Positions 18,322 to 25,108 of a stretch of 64,000 bases of DNA are shown here, piece after piece. Numbering within the stretch: position 1 is the first letter of the stretch; every line of letters begins with the position of its first letter. The notes below the pieces were generated by a model that did no database searches, was not told the origin of the DNA, and worked only from the letters and a program-made list of their open reading frames with translations. Made by a program: the position numbers and the translations under genes. This DNA is from Kibdelosporangium persicum (GTDB taxonomy: Bacteria > Actinomycetota > Actinomycetes > Mycobacteriales > Pseudonocardiaceae): assembly GCF_013280595.1 (NCBI RefSeq), contig NZ_JAAATY010000001.1, forward strand, positions 625,987 to 689,986, in the 5' to 3' direction.

Positions 18322-18542
18322 CCACTCCCCACCTCGCGGTTCTCCGCTTACCGGGCTGACCGTCGGTACAGCCACCCGTATCCACGACGAACCGGTGTGG
18401 CTGACCAGGTTCTGGGGTGCGAACGAGCACCCCGCGCCGTTGTGCGCGAACGCCCAGCAATCGCCATGCCGTGGCGCGCCCCTCAGCACCTTGATGCCGT
18501 GACGGCACCCTGCTCCGCTTCTCCTGTCCGGAAAGAGAATCC

Positions 18543-19655
18543 ATGGATCTCGACCTCGATCCCGCGACCCTCGGCTTCCAGGCCGAAGTCCGGTCGTGGC
18601 TCGCCGCGCACGTCCCGTCCGAGCTGCCTTCGCTGGACACCGCCGACGGGTTCGAGGCCCATCGCGCCTGGGAGAGAACGCTTTTCGACGAACGGCTGTC
18701 GGTGGTGTCGTGGCCGGCGGAGTACGGCGGCAGAGACGCTTCCCTGCTCCAGTGGCTGGTCTTCGAGGAGGAGTACTACGCGGCCGGTGCGCCTGCCCGG
18801 GTCAGCCAGAACGGGATCTTCCTGCTGGCACCGACCCTGTTTGCGCATGGCACACCAGAGCAGTGCGCGCGACTGCTTCCCGCCATGGCCAGTGCCGAGG
18901 AGGTCTGGGCGCAGGCGTGGTCGGAACCGGAGGCGGGCAGTGATCTGGCCGCGATCCGGGCGTCCGCGGCGAAAACCGACGGCGGGTGGTTGCTGAGCGG
19001 GCAGAAGACGTGGAGTTCCCGTGCCGCGTTCGCCGATCGTGGCTTCGGGTTGTTCCGCACGTCCGGCGAACGGCACCGCGGGTTGACGTACTTCATGTTC
19101 TCGCTGCGGGCTCCCGGGGTCACCGTGCGACCGATCGCGCAGCTCGACGGCGAGCCGGGGTTCGCGGAGATCTTCCTCGACGACGTGTTCGTGCCGGACG
19201 AGGACGTGATCGGCGCTGTGGACAACGGCTGGCAGGTCGCGATGAGCACGGCCAGCAACGAACGCGGGCTGTCCTTGCGTAGTCCCGGGCGGTTCCTGGC
19301 CACCGCGGGACGGCTCGTCCGCCTCTGGCAGGCGTTGCCTGATCCGGCTTTACGCGATCGCGTCGTGGACGCGTGGATCGGAGCTCAGGCCTATCGCCTG
19401 TACACCTTCGGCACGGTCGCCCGGCTGGCCGAAGGCGGCAGCCTGGGTGCCGAGTCCAGTGTGAACAAGCTGTTCTGGTCCGAGTTGGACATCGCCATGC
19501 ACGAGACAGCACTGGAGCTGCTCGGCGGCGAAGGCGAGGCCGACGGCCCCTGGCTGGACGGCTACGTGTTCTCGCTCGCGGGCCCCATCTACGCGGGGAC
19601 CAACGAGATCCAGCGCAATGTGGTGGCCGAGCGGATACTGGGGTTGCCTCGATGA
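18543..19655 (+). CDS. fadE31: FadE31-like acyl-CoA dehydrogenase
   Basis: 370 residues. AQAWSEPEAGSDLAAIR, SGQKTWSSRAAFADRGFGL and IYAGTNEIQRNVVAERILG mark an acyl-CoA dehydrogenase in which the canonical base position (E in YEGT) is alanine. FadE31 is known to form heterotetramers with the shorter FadE32 and FadE33 chains and to dehydrogenate the ring-opened methyl-branched CoA ester. ATG at 18543 follows GAAAGAGAA. The stop overlaps the fadE32 start (ATGA), which suggests coupled synthesis of the two chains. Confidence 0.88.
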   Translation: MDLDLDPATLGFQAEVRSWLAAHVPSELPSLDTADGFEAHRAWERTLFDERLSVVSWPAEYGGRDASLLQWLVFEEEYYAAGAPARVSQNGIFLLAPTLFAHGTPEQCARLLPAMASAEEVWAQAWSEPEAGSDLAAIRASAAKTDGGWLLSGQKTWSSRAAFADRGFGLFRTSGERHRGLTYFMFSLRAPGVTVRPIAQLDGEPGFAEIFLDDVFVPDEDVIGAVDNGWQVAMSTASNERGLSLRSPGRFLATAGRLVRLWQALPDPALRDRVVDAWIGAQAYRLYTFGTVARLAEGGSLGAESSVNKLFWSELDIAMHETALELLGGEGEADGPWLDGYVFSLAGPIYAGTNEIQRNVVAERILGLPR

Positions 19656-20536
19656 AGTTCGCACTCTCCCCCGAACAGGCCCAGTTCGCCGACACGCTCG
19701 ACGCGCTGCTCGCCAAGTCCGATGTGGCCAGGGCTTGGGCGGCGGGCGACCACGAGCCGGGTCTGGCGGTCTGGCGGCACCTCGCCGACCTGGGCGTCAC
19801 CAGCGTCGCCCAGGACGGCGAACCCGTCGATCTGGTCGTGGCCATGGAAGCCGTCGGATTTCACGCGCTTCCCGGACCGGCTATCGAAACGCTGGCCGTC
19901 CTCCCGGGCCACACCGACGGCGCGTTACTCGCGACGGTGGCCATACCGCCGCACGTGCCCTACGCGGTGGACGCCCACGTTGCGGAGCGAGTATTCGTGC
20001 TGCGAAACGGCGTGCTCTTCACGGGAACGCCGGGTCAGCGGATCAGTTCGGTGGATCCGTGCCGGGCGTTGTTCGAAGTGACCCCGGCGACCGAGGTCGG
20101 CCCACTGGACGGGGCGTTCGACCGAGGTGTGCTCGCCTGCTCCGCGCAACTCCTGGGCGCGGGCCGGGCGTTGTTGGCCAGGTCGGTCGACTACGTCAAG
20201 CAGCGCACCCAGTTCGGCAAGCCGATCGGGTCCTTCCAAGCGGTGAAGCACCAGCTCGCGTCCGTGCACGTCGGTCTCGAACTCGCCAGGCCGGTGGTCT
20301 ACGGCGCCGCGTTGAACGCCGTACCAGTGTCCGCCGCGAAGATCGCCGCAGGCGATGCCGCCTACCGCGCGGCACGCACGGCCCTCCAGGTCCACGGCGC
20401 CATCGGCTATACCGTCGAGAACGATCTCAGCCTCTGGTTATCCAAGGTCCGTGCCCTCCACACAGCCTGGGGCACAGGCTCCGTCCACCGCGCAAGGGTC
20501 ATGGCGACCTTGACCCGCCCCGCCGGACCTCATTGA
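19652..20536 (+). CDS. fadE32: FadE32-like short acyl-CoA dehydrogenase subunit
   Basis: 294 residues, shorter than a full enzyme (about 380). The N-terminal FAD-binding region is reduced. The C-terminal part has KQRTQFGKPIGSFQAVKHQ and HGAIGYTVENDLSLWLSK. Such short chains pair with FadE31-type partners in alpha2beta2 enzymes. ATG at 19652 lies within the fadE31 stop. It is the last gene of the fadD3 operon here. The expected fadE33 is not next to it but at 34961. Confidence 0.85.
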   Translation: MKFALSPEQAQFADTLDALLAKSDVARAWAAGDHEPGLAVWRHLADLGVTSVAQDGEPVDLVVAMEAVGFHALPGPAIETLAVLPGHTDGALLATVAIPPHVPYAVDAHVAERVFVLRNGVLFTGTPGQRISSVDPCRALFEVTPATEVGPLDGAFDRGVLACSAQLLGAGRALLARSVDYVKQRTQFGKPIGSFQAVKHQLASVHVGLELARPVVYGAALNAVPVSAAKIAAGDAAYRAARTALQVHGAIGYTVENDLSLWLSKVRALHTAWGTGSVHRARVMATLTRPAGPH

Positions 20537-20637
20537 TCGAGGTCCACGGTTCAGCGACACTCGTCCTCAGTGGACTGTTGTGTGGCTGTGAGCGCTGATT
20601 CGTGAAATGGAGGACTGTCCGACGGTACGGTGGCATC

Positions 20638-20847
20638 ATGGCTAGGTACGAGTTCGGTACGGTCACGTGGTCCGCCTCTTACGACAAGGGCACTGTCACT
20701 CTGCCCGGGACAGCGGAAACCTCACACAGGGGCGGTATGGAGAAGATCGTCGAGGTCCTGTCCGACCTGGGCAACCAGGGCTGGGACGTCGCCACCTGCG
20801 CCACGGGCGGCCGCTGGCTGATCTGGACCGTCCGTCGACAACTCTGA
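20638..20847 (+). CDS. Small DUF4177-like protein
   Basis: 69 residues from ATG at 20638; an in-frame GTG at 20602 lacks a ribosome site. The pattern YEFGTV at the start and EVLSDLGNQGWDVATCATGGRWLIWTVRR at the end (core LGNQGWDVA) resembles DUF4177 proteins, which are small single-domain proteins of unknown function. It is separated by about 100 bp from fadE32 and 64 bp from the next gene. I see no link to steroid metabolism. Confidence 0.65.
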   Translation: MARYEFGTVTWSASYDKGTVTLPGTAETSHRGGMEKIVEVLSDLGNQGWDVATCATGGRWLIWTVRRQL

Positions 20848-20911
20848 GCCCTGCGGCCGGGCAGATCCACGAATCCCCGCGGCCACCCGGCCACGGACTA
20901 AGGTTTCCGCC

Positions 20912-21547
20912 GTGATCGAACCGTCCGCCCTGCACGACACCAAACATGCCTACGACGCCGTCGCGAGCCTCTACGCCGAGCTTTTCAGTGACGTCCTTGA
21001 GGCCTTACCGCTGGAACGGGGGTTGCTGGCCGCGTTCGCCGAACTCGTACAGGCACACAACGCCGGACCGGTCGCCGACATCGGGTGTGGTCCCGGCCAT
21101 GTGACGGCATACATGCACGCGCTGGGGCCGACGACGTTCGGGATCGATCTGTCCTCCGAGATGGTCGCCTTGGCCCGCCAAGCGCATCCGGACCTGCGGT
21201 TCGACGAAGGGTCGATGACTGCCCTGGACCTCGCTGACGGAGTTCTCGGCGGAATTCTCGCGCTCTACTCCACCATCCACACCCCGCCACGGCACCTGCC
21301 GATCGTTTTCGCCGAGTTCCAGCGGGTGCTGGCGCCGGGCGGCCACCTGCTGATCGGCTTCTTCGCCGGTGACGATCCGCTGCCGCAGGAGTTCGACCAC
21401 AAGGTCACGCTCGCCTATCGCTGGTCGCCCGACAGCCTGATGGACCTGTTGCGCCAGGCCGGTTTCGCCGAGATCGGACGGCTGCGGCGCGAGCCTCGCG
21501 ACGGCGAGCGGTTCCACCAGGCCCACCTGCTGGTTCGCAAGCCCTGA
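20912..21547 (+). CDS. Class I SAM-dependent methyltransferase
   Basis: 211 residues. VADIGCGPGHVTAYM is SAM motif I, FGIDLSSEMV motif II, and LAPGGHLLIGFFAG follows in the usual order, so this is a methyltransferase-11/25-type protein. No substrate domain is evident. GTG at 20912 starts the family's usual N-terminus (YDAVASLYAELF). It is probably a single-gene unit ahead of the sigma factor. Confidence 0.85.
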   Translation: MIEPSALHDTKHAYDAVASLYAELFSDVLEALPLERGLLAAFAELVQAHNAGPVADIGCGPGHVTAYMHALGPTTFGIDLSSEMVALARQAHPDLRFDEGSMTALDLADGVLGGILALYSTIHTPPRHLPIVFAEFQRVLAPGGHLLIGFFAGDDPLPQEFDHKVTLAYRWSPDSLMDLLRQAGFAEIGRLRREPRDGERFHQAHLLVRKP

Positions 21548-21602
21548 TCGCTTCGCGGTATCGCCCGGTAACGGCTGGCTCGTCACCCGGCAACTAACGG
21601 GT

Positions 21603-22163
21603 GTGAGCGAAACGATGGCCGAGGCCGGGCAGCGGCCGGGTGCTTCCGGGCTGGCGGCGGAGTTCGAGCAGATCTACCGCGCGCACGTCCAGGAGGTGAC
21701 GGCGTATTTCGCCCGGCGGACGGCGGATCCGCAGACGGTCGCCGACCTCACCGCGGACACGTTCGTGCGGGCGATCACGTCCTTCCCCACGTTCGATCCG
21801 GCCAGGGGCAGTCCGCGGGGCTGGTTGTTCGGCATCGCCCGGCGGGTCTTCGCTCAGCACTGTGAGCGGGTCAGCCGGGGCCAGGACGTGACGGCACGGC
21901 TGGCCGGGCGACGCGAGCTCGGCGTCGACGAGGCCGCCGAGCTGGTGGTCCGGATCGACGCGGAGTGTCGTGGCAGGGAGTTGCTCGACGGCATGGCCGC
22001 GCTGGCGCCTGCCGACCGGGAGGCCGTCGAACTCGTCGACATCGCGGGCCTTGAGCGCACGGAGGCGGCGGCCGCGTTGGGCATCTCCTCGGGTGCGCTG
22101 CGGATCAGGCTGTTCCGGGCGCGGGCCAAGTTGCGGAAGATCGTAGGTGAAGAGCATGAATAA
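21603..22163 (+). CDS. ECF-type RNA polymerase sigma factor
   Basis: 186 residues. Region 2 spans about 20-90 (EFEQIYRAHVQEVTAYFARR, TVADLTADTFVRA, SPRGWLFGIARRVF). Region 4 spans about 125-180 (LAPADREAVELVDIAGL, TEAAAALGISSGALRIRLFRARAKL), giving an ECF/SigJ-like factor without an extra C-terminal domain. GTG at 21603. The stop overlaps the following membrane protein, the usual arrangement of an ECF sigma with its antagonist. Confidence 0.88.
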   Translation: MSETMAEAGQRPGASGLAAEFEQIYRAHVQEVTAYFARRTADPQTVADLTADTFVRAITSFPTFDPARGSPRGWLFGIARRVFAQHCERVSRGQDVTARLAGRRELGVDEAAELVVRIDAECRGRELLDGMAALAPADREAVELVDIAGLERTEAAAALGISSGALRIRLFRARAKLRKIVGEEHE

Positions 22164-22617
22164 GTTCGAAGAGCAGTTGCTCGACGACCTGATGCGGGAC
22201 CACGGCCCGCGACTGGCTGTCGCGCGGCGTCCCGGGCCGCGCCCGGAGAAGCCCACGTGGATCGCGACAGGCGTGGTGGCCTTGGCCGGAGTGACGGTCG
22301 GCGCTGTGCTGCTGGTGCCTTCCGACAGTCCGGCCTATGCGGTGACGGACAACAAAGACGGCACCGTCACCGTGTCGGTGGACAACGCCAGCGCCGTGGA
22401 CGACGTCGACAAGCAACTGCGAGGTCCGGTGCGCGTCAGCGCCGGCGTCCCCGTCCACTGCGACCCGTCCGGTGTGGTCAGGCTGCTGCCGCAACGCGAG
22501 TCGCTGGAAGCCGCCCTCAGCGAGGTCGTCGGTGCGGAAGTCCCGACCCGGATCAGGATGCGCAAGAACGACGACGGCTCGTTCACCCTCACCGGGGTGG
22601 AGTGCGGGAAGAAGTGA
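22156..22617 (+). CDS. Membrane protein coupled to ECF sigma, possible antagonist
   Basis: 153 residues from ATG at 22156 (AGG about 8 bp upstream); GTG at 22147 is an alternative. The cytoplasmic N-terminus is short (about 35 residues), followed by one membrane segment (WIATGVVALAGVTVGAVLLV) and an external domain of about 95 residues. It overlaps the sigma gene by 8 bp. Position suggests an anti-sigma factor, but no zinc-binding HxxxCxxC motif is present, so the role is tentative. Confidence 0.7.
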   Translation: MNKFEEQLLDDLMRDHGPRLAVARRPGPRPEKPTWIATGVVALAGVTVGAVLLVPSDSPAYAVTDNKDGTVTVSVDNASAVDDVDKQLRGPVRVSAGVPVHCDPSGVVRLLPQRESLEAALSEVVGAEVPTRIRMRKNDDGSFTLTGVECGKK

Positions 22618-23562
22618 TCAGTTCAGGGCGGCCAGCAGCAGGGGGAACGACCGGTGCAGCGCCCGTTCCCAGTAGGGCCAGGTGTGCCTGCCCGGGCCGT
22701 AGAAGTCGGTGAGGACGCGGACGTGCTTGGCACGAAGGCGTTCCGCGACGGCCACGGTCTGTTCGCCGAGGAGTTGTTCCAGGCCGTCGAACCCCGAGCC
22801 GGCCGGATCGAGCGGTCCGGGTTCGCCGTTGCCGGTGGACAGGTAGACCGGGATGCCGCGAAGCCGCCCGGCCAGGTCGTACGGGTTGTGGGCGGCCCAG
22901 GTGCCGGCCTGGGCAACGGGGTCGCCCCACAGCGCGAAGGGGTCACCCGTGGTCTGCCGAACGATCCCGGTCACCAGGTCGGTCGACCGGCTGCCCTGGT
23001 AGGTCGTGTGGACGACGCCGCTGTAGGACGCGGCCGCCTTGAAGAAACCGGGATGCCTGGCGGCGTAGGACAACGCGCCGAAGCCACCCATGGACAGGCC
23101 AGCCACCACGCGGTCGTGGCCGGAGCGGTACTTGCGCTCGACCAGGCGCCTGAGCTCGGTGAGGTGGAAGGTCTCCCAGGCCGGTCCGTTCAGCCAGTCC
23201 GAATAGAACCCGGCCGTGCCGCCTTCGGGCATGACAATGAGGACATTGGTCCGGGCCGTGAACGACTCGACGTCGGTTTTGTCCGTCCACGAGCGATAGC
23301 CGGTGTCTCCGTCACAGCATCCGTGCAGGAGGTACAGCGTGGGCCATTTGCGGTACGGCGCGCGTCGCCAGTCCTTGGGCAGCAGCAGCCGGACACCGAC
23401 CTCGCGGCCGACGGCTTCGGAGCGGACGGTCAGCTCAAGCAGCCGATCGCTCAGTTGCTGCTCTCGTACCACTGTGGCGCCGCCGGTGCCCGCCGAGGCG
23501 GGTACTCCGACGAGAACGCCCAGAACAAGCAGCAAAGACAGGAACAGTCCCCGTAAGCGCAT
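22618..23562 (-). CDS. Secreted esterase of the antigen 85/esterase D type
   Basis: 314 residues with a signal peptide (LFLSLLLVLGVLVGVPASA). Alpha/beta hydrolase: GLSMGGFGALSYA holds the nucleophile serine and GRHTWPYW the histidine. The acidic residue is probably in the GEPGPLD region. The family includes mycolyltransferase-like and S-formylglutathione-hydrolase-like esterases; the substrate is unknown. ATG at 23562 has GGAGG five bases upstream. Its stop abuts the stop of the convergent sigma partner (22617/22618). Confidence 0.83.
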   Translation of the reverse strand: MRLRGLFLSLLLVLGVLVGVPASAGTGGATVVREQQLSDRLLELTVRSEAVGREVGVRLLLPKDWRRAPYRKWPTLYLLHGCCDGDTGYRSWTDKTDVESFTARTNVLIVMPEGGTAGFYSDWLNGPAWETFHLTELRRLVERKYRSGHDRVVAGLSMGGFGALSYAARHPGFFKAAASYSGVVHTTYQGSRSTDLVTGIVRQTTGDPFALWGDPVAQAGTWAAHNPYDLAGRLRGIPVYLSTGNGEPGPLDPAGSGFDGLEQLLGEQTVAVAERLRAKHVRVLTDFYGPGRHTWPYWERALHRSFPLLLAALN

Positions 23563-23628
23563 CCGGACCTCCGCTGGCCGACACCCTGTTCCCAACTTGG
23601 CCGGGGCATGGTTACCTGTCAACCTTGT

Positions 23629-23644
23629 TGTCCGCTAACGGACA
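23629..23644. promoter_or_regulatory. Inverted repeat between esterase and symporter
   Basis: TGTCCGCTAACGGACA is a perfect 6-bp-arm inverted repeat with a 4-bp centre. It lies in the 172-bp spacer between the divergent esterase and BASS-family symporter genes. It is a candidate operator. No regulator in the window can be assigned to it. Confidence 0.4.
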
Positions 23645-23734
23645 TCACGACTTGGGACGGTGTCGCACACGCACTGGTAGAACGCCCATCTGGTTGACAC
23701 AATCACCGCCAATGTCCGGTTCAGGGAGTGTCCA

Positions 23735-24631
23735 GTGACTTCATCGTCCGTGGTGACCACGGTGTTCCTGCCGATCGCCCTCGGGGTGATCATGCTCGGC
23801 CTGGGGATGTCCCTGACCATGCGGGACTTCAAACGGGTGGCGTCGGTGCCGAAGGCCACTGTGGTCGCCCTGGTCTGCCAGGTCGTCCTGCTGCCCGCGA
23901 TCTGCCTGGGCCTGGTCGTGCTGTTCGGCCTGGCGCCGACGCTCGCCGTGGGGATGATGCTGCTCGCCGCCTCACCCGGCGGCACGACGGCGAACCTGTT
24001 CAGCCACCTGGCCGGCGGCGATGTCGCGCTGAACATCACGCTGACCGCGATCAACGCCGTGATCGCGGTGATCACGCTGCCGATCGTGGTGAACCTGTCG
24101 CTGTCGGGCTTCATGGACGGCGGGGAGGAACTCGGCCTGCAGTTCGACAAGATGCTGCAGGTGTTCGCGATCGTGCTGGTGCCGGTGGCGATCGGGATGC
24201 TGGTCCGGCGGCGGTTCCCCGCGTTCGCCGACCGCATGCTCCGGCCGCTCAAGATCGCCGCGATCGTGTTCATGGTCGCCACCATCGCGGTGGCGGTGTT
24301 CCAGGAACGCGCCAACATCGGCGGCTACCTGCAGGCCGTCGGCGCCATCGCGCTGCTGTTCTGCGTGATCAGCCTGTCGGTCGGCTACGCGATCCCGCGG
24401 CTGCTGAAGATCGGCCGCGGCCAGGCGATCGCCTCGTCGATGGAGGTCGGCATCCACAACAGCACCCTGGCTATCACCATCGCCCTCAGCCCGGCCCTGC
24501 TGAACAACGCACAGATGGCGGTTCCCGCCGCCGTCTACGGAGTGGTCATGTTCATCCCCGCCGGTGTCTTCGCGTACTGGGTGAGCAGGCGGACCAAGCA
24601 CCCTGTGCACCAGGAGGCCGCCACGGGCTGA
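23735..24631 (+). CDS. Bile acid:sodium symporter family carrier
   Basis: 298 residues with about nine to ten membrane segments. The BASS family core is recognisable: MLLAASPGGTTANLFSHLAGG around residue 80, and MEVGIHNSTLAITIALSP around 245, matching the E-x-x-x-(Q)-N sodium-site signature with His in place of Gln. GTG at 23735 follows GGGAG. Bacterial members carry bile acids, pantoate or other organic anions. Its location inside a steroid locus makes a steroid acid a tempting substrate, but there is no KstR-type site nearby. Confidence 0.83.
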   Translation: MTSSSVVTTVFLPIALGVIMLGLGMSLTMRDFKRVASVPKATVVALVCQVVLLPAICLGLVVLFGLAPTLAVGMMLLAASPGGTTANLFSHLAGGDVALNITLTAINAVIAVITLPIVVNLSLSGFMDGGEELGLQFDKMLQVFAIVLVPVAIGMLVRRRFPAFADRMLRPLKIAAIVFMVATIAVAVFQERANIGGYLQAVGAIALLFCVISLSVGYAIPRLLKIGRGQAIASSMEVGIHNSTLAITIALSPALLNNAQMAVPAAVYGVVMFIPAGVFAYWVSRRTKHPVHQEAATG

Positions 24632-25108
24632 TCACCGGACGTCGAAGATCCAGGCGCGCTGCTCGGCGGTCTCCGGCACGGCCCGTCCGCGTACCTGCGA
24701 GATCCGGCGGACGGCCTCGTCCGGGGTGATGCCGGTCAGCACCATCAGGCTCGCCGCGAGCAGGGACGAGCGGCCGACGCCTGTCCAGCAGTGGGTCACG
24801 ACGTGCCTGCCTGCCGCCAGGTCCGCCACCAGTTCGCGAAGGATCGGCATGACCGAGTCGCGGTCCGGCAGACCCATGTCGGTGATCGGCAGGGACACGA
24901 ACCGCAGCCCGGCGGCGCTGGCCTCCAGTGCCTCGTCCCCCAGGCCGGCCTCGGCCGTTTCCGCCGGGGTCAGCGCGGAGACCAGCACGTCCACACCGTC
25001 TTCACGCAGCGCCGCCAGCTGCGTTTCGAGCCAGTCCGCGTCGGGCTTGGCCATGATGCTCAGCTGTCCGGGGCCGTCGAGCGGGACGGTGTACAGCGTC
25101 GGTCTCAC
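24632..25108 (-). CDS. Small protein tyrosine/dual-specificity phosphatase
   Basis: 158 residues. The signature HCWTGVGRSS is the HCx5R P-loop of cysteine phosphatases, with the general acid probably in ITDMGLPD. GTG at 25108 overlaps the stop of the FAD/Fe-S oxidase by 4 bp, so it is the last gene of the aminotransferase-oxidase-phosphatase unit. What it dephosphorylates cannot be told. Confidence 0.8.
   Translation of the reverse strand: MRPTLYTVPLDGPGQLSIMAKPDADWLETQLAALREDGVDVLVSALTPAETAEAGLGDEALEASAAGLRFVSLPITDMGLPDRDSVMPILRELVADLAAGRHVVTHCWTGVGRSSLLAASLMVLTGITPDEAVRRISQVRGRAVPETAEQRAWIFDVR

Noticed and set aside
18318-18359. 13-codon frame overlapping the hydratase stop
   Set aside because: No ribosome site of its own and no attenuator-like repeats; probably chance.
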